Below are positions 1 through 11,450 of a stretch of DNA of 64,000 nucleotides, piece by piece. Source of the DNA: Achatina immaculata (taxonomy: Eukaryota; Mollusca; Gastropoda; Stylommatophora; Achatinidae); contig CM019716.1 of assembly GCA_009760885.1 (NCBI GenBank), forward strand, positions 7,944,438 to 8,008,437, in the 5' to 3' direction. Under the pieces are notes generated by a model. That model was not told where the DNA came from. It was given only the letters and a program-made list of their open reading frames with translations, and ran no database searches. The position numbers and the translations under genes were made by a program. How positions within the stretch are numbered: position 1 is the first letter of the stretch; each line of letters starts with the position of its first letter.

Positions 1-51
1 CTCTCCCCTCCACGATTTCCACATCCACCACCATCAGTTACGACCCACCAA

Positions 52-403
52 TCACACACCCCAAGTCTTCATTTAAATACTCTCTACACTCCACCATGCG
101 CATTTCTAACACGCAGCGTAGGACAAGCCACAGTTTCTTTCAAGTTACAGCTAAGTGCTCTATTCATTTTTAAAACATAACATTAATATGAATTTATACT
201 TTATCTCCTCTCTCAATTTCTTTGTCCTGTGCGTTTTTGTATGATTAAGGCTCACACCGAAACGTCACAAATGTGTGCTTTTTAAGTAATAAAGCTGTTC
301 CTACTTTTTTCCAAGTTTATACATTTTGGTATCACAGCTTAACTGCAGCTACTCCGTGTATAGTTACATACTCATACACTAATTATTGTGTGCTACTAAA
401 TGA
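52..403 (+). repeat. Interspersed repeat R1, copy 1
   Basis: Unclassified dispersed repeat of about 350 bp. The same sequence recurs inverted at 41060-41408 and partially at 3965-4040 and 51355-51625. A shared landmark is AATAAAGCTGTTCCTAC near the middle. No coding capacity seen. Confidence 0.65.
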
Positions 404-565
404 TTCATGTTGCTTCTTCACTTGACATGGTTCCTAGCCTAGTCCTTTCAGGACGTTGGATTTTTATTTAGTGCTCTGACATCTTCCTTCTTACCATGGC
501 CTGGCTGTCCGTAGAAATGCGTCCATCATCCATTCGATGTTGTAGATGTATATTAGAAGTGGACA

Positions 566-2885
566 TTCATTCATTCATTCGTTTGCTTGTCCCTTGCGGA
601 ACTTTGCCTCTCTAACAGCAATCATGTAGGCCTCTTGGATGTGAGCAAGATGGCCTGTGCTGATGCATCCATTTGCAGATCATCAACGATGTCTTGCAGC
701 CATCTTCGCCTTGGTCTTCCTCTCTTTCTTTTTCCCATTATGTACCCTTCCAAGACAGTTGTCTCTAGATTATCATAACGTTTAATGTGTCCAAAATATT
801 TAAATTTTCTTTCTTTAATCCTTTTACTAGCCAGCCTTCTTCAATATTAAGCTCCTGTATTATATATATTTGTTCTTTTTTGTGTCCACGATATCTTGAG
901 AACTCTTCTGTAGCACTTACATTCAAAGGCATTTATGTGTTTCTCAGCTGTTTTGTTAAATGTCCAGGTCTCACAGGCATATGTTGCGATTGGACAAATG
1001 CATTCTCTTAAAAATCTAATTTTTGTAGTTCTGTCTGTTCCTCTCCACACATTCTTTAGTTGTTTTACTTTCTGAAGAGCGATAGATGTCCTCCTTTTAA
1101 TTTCCCTCATTTTATCTCCATTATTAGTTAGCAGTGATTCAAGATATTCAAAACTCTCCACTTCTTCCAGTTTCTCCTCACTGATACATATTTCAACTGC
1201 CTTGTTTGTTTTGTCGATTGTCATTAATTTAGCTTTCTTCGCATTAAGATAGAGGTTTTGCTCTTCTCTGTTCTTACGGACTGACATAATTAGTTTTTCC
1301 ATTCCTTTTTGTGTTGTGGACAGTAATACTGTGTCATCAGCATATCTAATCTCTGGTATTTCATAACCTCCAAGTGTTATGGCATCGTAATATTCTTTGT
1401 CTACATCTTATCTAACATTCCTCATTATATTTTCAGTATACAAGTTAAATAAGTAAGGCGACAATATGCACCCCTGACAGACCCCTTGTTTTATGTCAAA
1501 CCAAGTTGTTGTTTCACTATTTATTCTTACTGCTGCTTGTTGGTCTAGATACAGCAGTGAGTTAATTTTATCAAATGTGTTGGAAATCCCATTTTTCCCA
1601 TTAGTTCCCAAAGTTTCTAGTGTTGTACACAGTCAAATGCCTTTGAGTAGTCTATAGAGGATAAATATAGATTCACGTTAAACTCTCTGGATTTCTCCAT
1701 TATTAATCTTATATTGAATATATGATCTCTTGATCCTCTTCCTTGCCTGAAACCAGCTTGGACCATATTAATTCTTCTTCTATTTTCTTACGAAGTCAAC
1801 CAATTATGAATTTAAACAGAATTTTACTGGCATGACTAATCAGGGCAACAGTTCTGTAGTTTGTGCATAATGTCAGGTTACTCTTTTTTCGCAGTGGTAT
1901 GAATACAGTTTTTTTTCCATTCTTTTGACAAAATACTTGAATGCCATACCTTTTTTACATAGTGCATTATAGATTGTTGCACAAATTTATTTCCTCCTGC
2001 TTTAATAAATTAAGCTGTTATCTCATCACATTCTGATGATTTACCACTTTTCAGATTATTTATTGCCCATAAAACTTCTTCTATTGTCAGTTCGGGTTCT
2101 TTCTCCCCCAATAATAATTCACACTGTTGATTTCTGCTTTCACAGTCAGTTGTTTCATACTTTCCTCTGCAATATTCCTTCCATCCTAGAATCTCCTCTG
2201 ACTCTGTCAAGGTCTTCCTCATCTCGTCACAAATTACATTTAGCTTAGGTGTGACGTTTCTCGTCAATGTCTTCATTTCTTTAAACATTTCACTATCTCT
2301 TCCACACTTTTGATGTTCTTCTATGCTTTCACAACAATCTTGTATGTATTGTTTTTTGTCTTTTATTGTGTTTCTTCGTACTTCTTTTGTCAAAGATTTA
2401 TATTCCTCTTTGTTGCTGTTTGTCACTTCCCATTGCATCTTCATTTCTCTACAATGTTTTATCAGTTCTAGTGTGCCTGCTGTAATCCATCCATTCTTTT
2501 GTGTTTTCTTTACTGGAACCATGTCTTTTGCTGCTGTTATTAAAATATCTCTGGCCTGTGTAGCCAAATCATCTGGTGTCATCTCCTCCTGTAAAGCCAT
2601 CAAGATTTCGAAACGGTTCTTCACTTCTATACCGTATTGTTCTGGTATTTTTGAAAGATTTAAGCGGAGTAGTCTTGATCCTGTAACTGTCTTTCTTATC
2701 TTTATCTTCATGTCTGCTATTAATAACTCATGGTCCGTGTCACAATCAGCACCTGGTAAAGTTTTTGCTGATGTTATGCTTGATATCCACCTTCCTTTCA
2801 CTAAAATGTAATCTATTTGATTCTTGGTTTAACCATCAGTTACAAGTGGACAGTTAGCGTAATTTTTGTTTGAAAGGCAGAAACT
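566..2885 (-). mobile_element. RTE-like non-LTR retrotransposon, family LINE-A, 5'-truncated and decayed
   Basis: Read on the - strand: end of an AP-endonuclease domain (NQIDYILVKGRW at about 2780-2830, GADCDTDHELL near 2730), RT finger region (NNLKSGKSSECDEI near 2040), QGCILSPYLFNLYTENIM near 1450, [10 protein letters not shown] near 1330, and a C-terminal domain (ATYACETW near 960). Stops and frameshifts split the frame into pieces at 2010-2801, 1408-1611 and 847-1302. The 3' end at about 566 carries an ATTC-type short tandem tail. At least seven more 3' fragments of this family lie in the window. Elements like this are often misannotated as 'craniofacial development protein 2'. Confidence 0.88.
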
Positions 2886-3640
2886 AATGAGAGTGATCGG
2901 GAAAACCCAATCCTCTGCTTCTCACTTGGCAGGAAAAAAAAAGGCACCATGCGGCACTTGAACAGACAGAAAAAAGAAAGGGACTAGCAGACGACAAAAG
3001 GACTAAGAGATGACAAGATGGAAGAAAAGTGACGGTTATGACTTAGGATCTAGAGAGAGTTGAAATTTGTACTTCGGTTAGGAAGCTGCAGTTAGTTAGC
3101 CTAGGAAATGTGTAACTAGTTTGTAATAGCTCATTAGAATAGAATATACCAGGAGATCCCGTTGTCGCTGAAGTCTTAGGACATTAGTATACGCCGGCAA
3201 CTTGTTCTAGATGCTTGCCTTGAGGTTACGTCCAGAACTGTGTGTTCTTGGAATGGTTCGTGCCACTGTCACATTGTCACATCGTCTCACCGTCATCCAG
3301 TGTACCATTAAAAATCATTATAACTTTGAAGGTCGTTTCTGTGCTGCCATTGTGCCACTGAGAGGAAGTGCGAGCCTGGGTAAAATTCGTCCGTAGACGT
3401 AGAGTATGCAGACAACAAGGAGAGTACCACGCAAAACTCCATCATCATCATCAAGGTCATTATAATCTGATAGCTGTTTCTAGCCACCTCAGTGGAGCCC
3501 GTCATACGGATGCATGCAGCCAGCAATTAAATTAAGAATACAGCTTCATCATGTAGACCGAAAAACGGACAAATGTTGGTGCTGTAAACTGATTCAATGT
3601 TACAATAGCCTACAGTGTTCAAGTCCAGAATATAAGGTTG
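2886..3640. other. Unassigned upstream sequence
   Basis: No coding, RNA or repeat signature recognised. It could contain the promoter or a non-coding first exon of the cyclase gene, but nothing in the sequence shows it. Confidence 0.3.
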
Positions 3641-3641
3641 A

Positions 3642-3865
3642 AAGGTTTATTCTGTACGCTGTATAAATCCCTTAAAATCAATGTTTCAGCAGTACAAACT
3701 CATTAAAACCAAAGTTTATAAACCCCTTACAACCAAAGTTTATGCTGTATAAACCCATTACAACCAAAGTTTATGCTTATAAACCCATTACAACCAAAGT
3801 TTATGCTGTATAAACCCCTTATAACCAAAGTTTATAATATACAAACCCTTTACGACCAAACAGAA
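3642..3865. repeat. Minisatellite, about 31-bp unit, 6-7 copies
   Basis: Units built around ACAACCAAAGTTTATGCTGT with TAAACCC spacers. Copies become more diverged toward both ends. Confidence 0.8.
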
Positions 3866-4204
3866 AGAAACATTTGGCCCCGAGAAAACGAATAATCAGC
3901 TCCTCGGTTCTTCTGTTTGTGGATATAATTTGAAGGCCACGTGACTTTGGTGCTTGATAAAATTGTGATTGAGGTGTGAGCCGAAATGTTACAACTGTGT
4001 ATGCATTAATTAATAAAGCTGTTGCTAGTTTTACTGCAGTGGCGTTGTGTAAAGTTTTAAATATACTTATACCAAATAAAACTATTCATGCTGGGAAAAG
4101 TGTAATATATAATTTAACTCTTTGTGAAAATGTAAGATAAAATCTGTGTGTGGTAAAATCTTATATTTACTGTTTGTGTTTAAAATGGCTTGATTTTATG
4201 CTTT

Positions 4205-4600
4205 TTAACGTAGTCTTCTGTAGTCCATGCTTTCTGTGGCACAGTCTTGAGTATTCCGTACTTTTTGTAGTAAAGTTTTCTGTAGTCTAGTTTCTTGTGG
4301 TACAAGTCTTGAGTAGTCTGTATTTTTTTCTGGTACAATTCATGAGTAGTCCATACTTTTTGTTATACAATTCGTGAGTAGTCCATACTTTCTGTGGTAA
4401 AAGTCGTGAGTAATTTTTGTGGTACAGTAATTTCTTCTGTGGGTTTATACATGCGTCTATATAATTTGTGGCACTGTCTCGTCTCTTTTCTTTTTTTGTG
4501 GTGCAGACTTGGTCTTTACATTTTGTGGTACAGTCTATAGAGTCATTACTGTTTGGAATACTGTACAAGTTTCTGTAGTTCTTGAACCTCTCTGCTGGTA
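4205..4600. repeat. Degenerate tandem repeat upstream of exon 1
   Basis: Diverged units of roughly 30-45 bp around GTAGTCCATACTTTTTGTGG and 'GTGGTACA'. A piece of R1 (AATAAAGCTGTTGCTAG near 4012) lies just upstream. Gives an open frame on the - strand that is not a gene. Confidence 0.6.
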
Positions 4601-4654
4601 CAGCCTTTCTTTTTGTTATCACTTTTGTCTGTTTACTGTTTGTGTTAACTGAAA

Positions 4655-4689
4655 TAGTTTCCTGATTTTTTTTTTTCCTCCGTTTCTAG
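4655..4689 (+). promoter_or_regulatory. 3' splice site upstream of the start codon
   Basis: A 20-nt pyrimidine-rich tract ending in TTTCTAG. Its quality suggests the ATG-bearing exon is not the first exon and that transcription begins further upstream. No promoter could be recognised between 2886 and 4650. Confidence 0.65.
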
Positions 4690-5208
4690 AACATGTCCTG
4701 ACATGATGCCATGGAACAGACTCTTTCCCTCTCTCTCGCAAATGGCGGCGAAAGTATTGTTCTGGAGGAGGTTCAGCACAAAAGTCCCCCTGCTCCTACA
4801 AACTTGAACCCGACCTTCACCTACGACAACGACCACCATGGCAGCTACTCATCGCCAGCCGACCCGACCGATGTCTCCTTTCACATAGGATATTCATCAC
4901 ACAGCAAGTCTAGAAACGGTTCACAGTTCTCGGGCAACATTAACAACAACAACCACAAGAACGTGAGTAGTAATGGGAGCTCGGTTCCTAATACCGCGAC
5001 CTTGAACTTCAGCAAGTGTGAATCTCCGTCCGTGACGACGAAGCTCACTTCCGGTGATACAGTGCACGAGAATCGCTTGTCGAGTGTCAGCAGCCGAGTG
5101 GCGCTGTTCGGCAATGTCAACTCTGACGTATATCTGGAACAGCAGCTGCCAGCCAGGGAGCAACCTATCTACCAGGTACACAACAATCTAAGCTTACGTA
5201 GCGTCAAG
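4690..5208 (+). CDS. ADCY2-like: ADCY exon 1 (first coding exon), residues 1-166
   Basis: A strong 3' splice site (T-rich tract ending TTTCTAG at 4689) precedes a short 5' UTR. ATG at 4711 is the first in-frame start because an in-frame TGA lies 12 nt upstream. The exon ends AAG|GTAAGA (donor 5209), phase 0. The product is hydrophilic, rich in Ser, Asn and Thr with an NNNN run, no membrane segment and no signal peptide, so it is the cytosolic and probably disordered N-terminus. It is much longer than the short N-terminus of vertebrate ADCY2. An upstream non-coding exon is implied but not found. Confidence 0.8.
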
Positions 5209-8200
5209 GTAAGACTACAACCATTCCTGTCATGTATGTTGTTACACGTGGTCTCTTCTCCAGAATAAATCTTTGCGCTTTATTGTCTTTTAGTACAAGT
5301 TCTAAAGTAATGTTAGTGCTTTAAGATGGCTTGTAAATCAACATAGATTGTAACATTTTATGTTACAAGTGTCTACCCCATAACGCTTTTGGCTGTCGAC
5401 GCCCATTTTTTAGTGTTTACATTTTGTGTTGTTTAGATGAGTGGCCGACGAATGATGACACTAGAAAGGAAGTTAGGATCAGAATTGCAAAAGCAGCATC
5501 AATCTTCAAGAATCTTGAGAACATATGAAATTCAAAAGTTATAAGCACAAAAACCAAGTTAAGACTATTCAATTCAAATGTAATATCCACCCTCATTTAT
5601 GCATGTGAAAGCTGGAAAACAACTAACGAAACAGAAAAGAAATGCCTAAGAAAAATACTTGGCATCAAGTGGAACGAATTCAAGAACAATGCAGAGATAA
5701 GACAGATGACTGAACAACAACCAGTCTCATGGGTGATCAGGAAAAGGAGATGGACATATGTTGGTCACTTGATGAGAAGAAATGATCACAGGATCCCAAA
5801 ACAAGCTATGAAATGGAACACAACAGGCCGAAGAAAAAGAGGCAGACCGCGTGAAACTCTGAAGAGGACATTGTTAAGAGAGGCCAAATTAACAGGCATA
5901 AAATCCTTTGATGAGGTTGAAAGACTAGCCGAAGACAGGAAAAGTTGGCGAACTACTTTGCGAGCCGTATGTGACGTTTAACTGCATGGGAAGGATATAA
6001 GATATAAGATAAGATATAAGAAGATGAGTGGCTGGACATAGACCGTGCAACAGTCAGCGCCGGACTGGCGGGGGTTCAGCCCGACAGGTTGAGAGATGTG
6101 TTAAAGGGGGAGAGCGGACCGGCGCGGATATTTGTCGCTGTTAGATATGAGTTTTGCTGTAAGGTTTGAAAGTTGGAACGTACAGGTATTTATGTCTCGT
6201 CCTAAGACTTGTTTTCCAAGATGTATGCATTGTAACCGAACTACCAGTTCAATAGCCTGAATTATCAGATGGCTGAGCTCAAGCTGTGTGTTCTGACATG
6301 TCACTGGATGTGGCTTTAGTTCATCAAGTTACCACCATCATCTGGCTCCAAACACTAAACCTGTGCAAGTATTGACAGCACTGGACTTGGTTGTTATCTG
6401 CATCTCGTGATGTCCTGGCCAAGTGTGAAAGAGACCTGGGTCTGAACGGAGATTATCACCACAGAGAGTGAGAGAGAGAGGTTACCAATGCAGCAAAGCT
6501 TGCCAACACTGCCTAGAGTAGAAGAACAATTACAAGAAGTGATCGTAGCTGTTTGCTGCACGCTGAAGGAATTGCTGTGGGGTAGATGATCATGTTTTTG
6601 TATAACCTGCTAACCGAGAAGCCAGGAATAAGAAACTGTTGGTGGAAGTATATTAGAGGAGACGGAAATAGTTGCCAATCGTTGCTGGTCTATGAGAATG
6701 AGGCTAATGTGAAAGACTAAGAATCTTGGGGAGTTTGGATGTGAAAAGGGGCGATTTAAGGACAAATATTAGCTGGATACAGGGGCATCGACATCTTTCC
6801 TGTCTTTGTTTTCCTGCGTGAGGGATTAACCTAGATTTTTATATTATTATATTGATGCATTGATATTTGATATTCATGATGGTGATGATAATGATTGTGA
6901 TGGTGTTGTGTACCTTGGTGTGTTGTATGTTATCTGTAATCTCCTTCATGTGTTGTATGTTAACTGTAATCTCCTTCGTGTGTTGTATGTTAACTGTAAT
7001 CTCCTTCGTGTGTTGTATGTTTAACTGTAATCTCCTTCGTGTGTTGTATGTTAACTGTAATCTCCTTCACGTGTTGTATGTTAACTGTAATCTCCTTCGT
7101 GTGCTGTATGTTAACTGTAATCTCCTTCGTGTGTTGTATGTTAACTGTAATCTCCTTCGTGTGTTGTATGTTAACTGTAATCTCCTTCGTGTGTTGTATG
7201 TTAACTGTTATCTCCTTCGTGTGTTGTATGTTAACTGTAATCTCCTTTGTGTGTTGTCTCTCAGGCCCCACCCGTCTTTGAGAGTCATGCCATGGGGAGT
7301 GTGTTATGACATGGGGAGTGTGTTATGACATGGAGAATGTGTTATGACATGGGGAGTATGTTATGATGTACGTATGTAAATGTGCTCCATGTGCTGTAAA
7401 ACTGAGTCGTATACGCGCACCACGGCCTAGTGGTCAGCCTGTTCGTGAGCGAAGAATGATGGAGCGAAAGAGTTCAGATCAGAGACACATGGGGAATACC
7501 TTGCTACCTTCCCCGGGAATTTGGGAGTAACAAACACAAGAAGGAAAAAAATCCTAGAGACGATTAAAGGGGTTGGGGGGAGAATTGTCATTGGATCACG
7601 GAGTTAGGAAATGTCATCGTTTCTATTTGGCTGAAGTCACTCGATCTGTGTGGAGACATGGAAGAGGGAGGAAAGATGGATCAGCAAAGAACAGTCAGGC
7701 TAAGGGAATGTTCAGAGTGAAATCGAAGACGCCAGATAGACAGGAAAGGTTAGGGAAGCGACCTGCCAGATAGTCAGGAGAGGGCAGGGAAGCGATCAGC
7801 CAGATAGTCAGGAGAGGGCAGGGAAGCGACCAGCCAGATAGTCAGGAGAGGGCAGGGAAGCGACCGGCCAGATAGTCAGGAGAGGGCAGGGAAGCGACCG
7901 GCCAGATAGTCAGGAGAGGGCAGGGAAGCGACCGGCCAGATAGTCAGGAGAGGGCAGGGAAGCGACCAGCCAGATAGTCAGGACTGTGCCGAGAAGCGAC
8001 CAGGAGATCACACAGATTCTCACTGAAAAAAAAAACCTTTCAAGCAGCCTCTTTCATCACGTGACGCCTGAAACCTAACAGAGGCTACAGAAACAGCCAG
8101 GTCCTGACTTACTGGACGTCATATTCAGGCAGATAATAAAGATCTGGCTGCAGACACCAAACAGGTACAAAATAGCGGCAACGAAACGATAACACGGGTA

Positions 8201-8481
8201 AACTGAGGACTCGTTTGTGGTGAAATAGATAAATGTTTATTAACTAGTGAATATGGTAGTCTACAGGTTCTCAACCTGGGGATTTTCAAACTCCTTAGAG
8301 GTAGGGGGACAAATAATGGGACTGTGGGACGACGCCTCTGAATAATTTCTGTCTCCAGAAAAAATAATTTTTGTTAGATAAGAATTGTCTTTCCACTTTT
8401 CTTGTCCTGGTTATCCACATTTAAAATACAACCAAGCTGCTGACATCTTCTGAAGTCTTTACTGGCACATAACAGGGATGG

Positions 8482-8521
<40 letters not shown>

Positions 8522-9441
8522 AGTTTCCACAGTCTAGCTAAGAGGGTTTTTGCCAGTCCGTTGTGGGGTCTGCATTAGTAAAATGGTTGAGAACCGCTGC
8601 AGTAGAGCAAATGTTCATTCGTGTCGGTTTTTTTTTCTTTCTATTTACATTTTATTCTGCCCACGTGACTTGGATATCTAGCTCTGAAATTTACATGCTT
8701 ATCTTGTTTACCACAACCTTTCCTTCTGTAAACTATGGCTCGTGTGATTATACAAGGTGGCCCATAAAAAACAAGCCCAATTTGCAAAATACGGTTTAAC
8801 ACTTTCATTTTATAGTAATGTACTGCATACATTTTATAGTAATGTACTGCATACATTTTATAGTAATGTACCGTGTACCTGTAATCCGAGAGGCCTACAG
8901 GAGTGCTGTTTGGGAGGCAAAGTTCCGCAAGGGACATGCAAATGAATGAATGACCGTGTACCTGAGTTACATTTGCCGAGGTACATAAACAGTGACTGTA
9001 ACTACATCAGTAACATGGGATACTTTGCTTCATATCGTTCTCGAACCAGCACCAAGTAACTTGTGGGAACACACTCCTCCAGGTTCAAAACGCGTTGTTC
9101 AGTTGACTACGACATGAAAGACAGACAGACAGACAGACAGACGACAGACAGACAGACAGAATTAAACAGTAGAGCTGAACTTCCATGAGCATGCGCGACA
9201 AGGCCGGCTAGAGTCCAGCGTGGAAATATGAAATAAGACATTTATAAGGTAAAAATAATATTTCGTGTTTGACGTTTTGTGTGCGCCATCTTGTATTTTG
9301 TATCGGGGAGAGATCTGTAGTGCAACAAGATCTTTGTTATTTTCTACAAGTTGACATCTTCATGTCCTTTGTCTCCTCATAAACAACAGTTGTTAGCTTT
9401 GTCTTCGCCATTGTCGGAAAGAACGTTCTCAGAGAAGTAGT

Positions 9442-9472
<31 letters not shown>

Positions 9473-10089
9473 CCAGTCAAAACAAGAGGAACAAGGCAAT
9501 TCTTTGCTTTTGGCAGAAGTCAAGTTTTGAAGACTTGACAATCCTTTAAAACAAACCGTGTGCGGAAAAGGCCAGTCAGAACGAACGAACTTTATTTTCA
9601 AAGGGTTAAGAATTGGGCACGCAGGCCCGTCTAACATTCTGCCCTTCATCATACAGCTTTCACTCAGTCACAGTCATTCAGCATTTGTTAATAAGCATAA
9701 TAATCATGAAGACATAATTAAATGATTACATAAAAAAATAATAAACGTATCTCATGTCCAGACACTCAACAGGTACAAAATAGCGGCAACGAAACGATAA
9801 CACGGGTAAACTGAGGACTCGTTTGTGGTGAAATAGATAAATGTTTATTAACTAGTGAATATGGTAGTCTACAGGTTCTCAACCTGGGGATTTTCAAACT
9901 CCTTAGAGGTAGGGGGACAAATAATGGGACTGTGGGACGACGCCTCTGAATAATTTCTGTCTCCAGAAAAAATAATTTTTGTTAGATAAGAATTGTCTTT
10001 CCACTTTTCTTGTCCTGGTTATCCACATTTAAAATACAACCAAGCTGCTGACATCTTCTGAAGTCTTTACTGGCACATAACAGGGATGG

Positions 10090-10120
<31 letters not shown>

Positions 10121-11041
10121 AGTTTCCACAGTCTAGCTAAGAGGGTATTTGCCAGTCCGTTGTGGGGGTCTGCATTAGTAAAATGGTTGAGAACCGCTGC
10201 AGTAGAGCAAATGTTCATTCGTGTCGGTTTTTTTTTCTTTCTATTTACATTTTATTCTGCCCACGTGACTTGGATATCTAGCTCTGAAATTTACATGCTT
10301 ATCTTGTTTACCACAACCTTTCCTTCTGTAAACTATGGCTCGTGTGATTATACAAGGTGGCCCATAAAAAACAAGCCCAATTTGCAAAATACGGTTTAAC
10401 ACTTTCATTTTATAGTAATGTACTGCATACATTTTATAGTAATGTACTGCATACATTTTATAGTAATGTACCGTGTACCTGTAATCCGAGAGGCCTACAG
10501 GAGTGCTGTTTGGGAGGCAAAGTTCCGCAAGGGACATGCAAATGAATGAATGACCGTGTACCTGAGTTACATTTGCCGAGGTACATAAACAGTGACTGTA
10601 ACTACATCAGTAACATCGGATATTTTGCTTCATATCGTTCTCGAACCAGCACCAAGTAACTTGTGGGAACACACTCCTCCAGGTTCAAAACGCGTTGTTC
10701 AGTTGACTACGACATGAAAGACAGACAGACAGACAGACAGAAGACAGTCAGACAGACAGAATTAAACAGTAGAGCTGAACTTCCATGAGCATGCGCGACA
10801 AGGCCGGCTAGAGTCCAGCGTGGAAATATGAAATAAGACATTTATAAGGTAAAAATAATATTTCGTGTTTGACGTTTTGTGTGCGCCATCTTGTATTTTG
10901 TATCGGGGAGAGATCTGTAGTGCAACAAGATCTTTGTTATTTTCTACAAGTTGACATCTTCATGTCCTTTGTCTCCTCATAAACAACAGTTGTTAGCTTT
11001 GTCTTCGCCATTGTCGGAAAGAACGTTCTCAGAGAAGTAGT

Positions 11042-11072
<31 letters not shown>

Positions 11073-11403
11073 GTCAAAACAAGAGGAACAAGGCAATTCT
11101 TTGCTTTTGGCAGAAGTCAAGTTTTGAAGACTTGACAAGCCTTTAAAATAAATCGTATGCAGAAAAGTGCAGTCAGAACGAACGAACTTTATTTTCAAAG
11201 GGTTAAGAATTGGGCACGCAGGCCCGTCTAACATTCTGCCCTTCATCATACAGCTTTCACTCAGTCACAGTCATTCAGCATTTGTTAATAAGCATAATAA
11301 TCATGAAGACATAATTAAATGATTACATAAAAAAATAATAAACGTATCTCATGTCCATACACTCCACGCTCAGATTTATGCAACAACATGAAATAAACTT
11401 TGC

Positions 11404-11450
<47 letters not shown>

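Larger units (their letters stand above)
8163..9764. repeat. Segmental direct duplication, copy 1 (about 1.6 kb)
   Basis: Almost identical to 9771-11362. Contains a hAT-like MITE, a GAT microsatellite (longer here), a 26-bp triplicate around 8815-8880, a 70-bp LINE-A 3' end near 8880-8950, a GACA microsatellite, a CAA microsatellite and the R3 repeat. Confidence 0.95.
9771..11362. repeat. Segmental direct duplication, copy 2
   Basis: Tandem direct copy of 8163-9764. The offset drifts from 1608 to 1597 bp, mostly from microsatellite length differences, with few substitutions, so the duplication is recent. Short similarity (CAGACAC/CATACAC) lies at the junctions. Confidence 0.95.

Noticed and set aside
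5209..5268. Extension of the first coding exon to the stop at 5266
   Set aside because: The consensus donor AAG|GTAAGA at 5209 and in-phase joining to exon 2 (TM1) explain the end; the extra residues have no family support.
6867..7328. Cys/Leu-rich 153-codon frame
   Set aside because: Translation of the 30-bp minisatellite.
8755..8790. Mariner end ('ACAAGGTGGCCCATAAAAAA')
   Set aside because: Resembles some mariner termini but no matching inverted end or transposase was found nearby.
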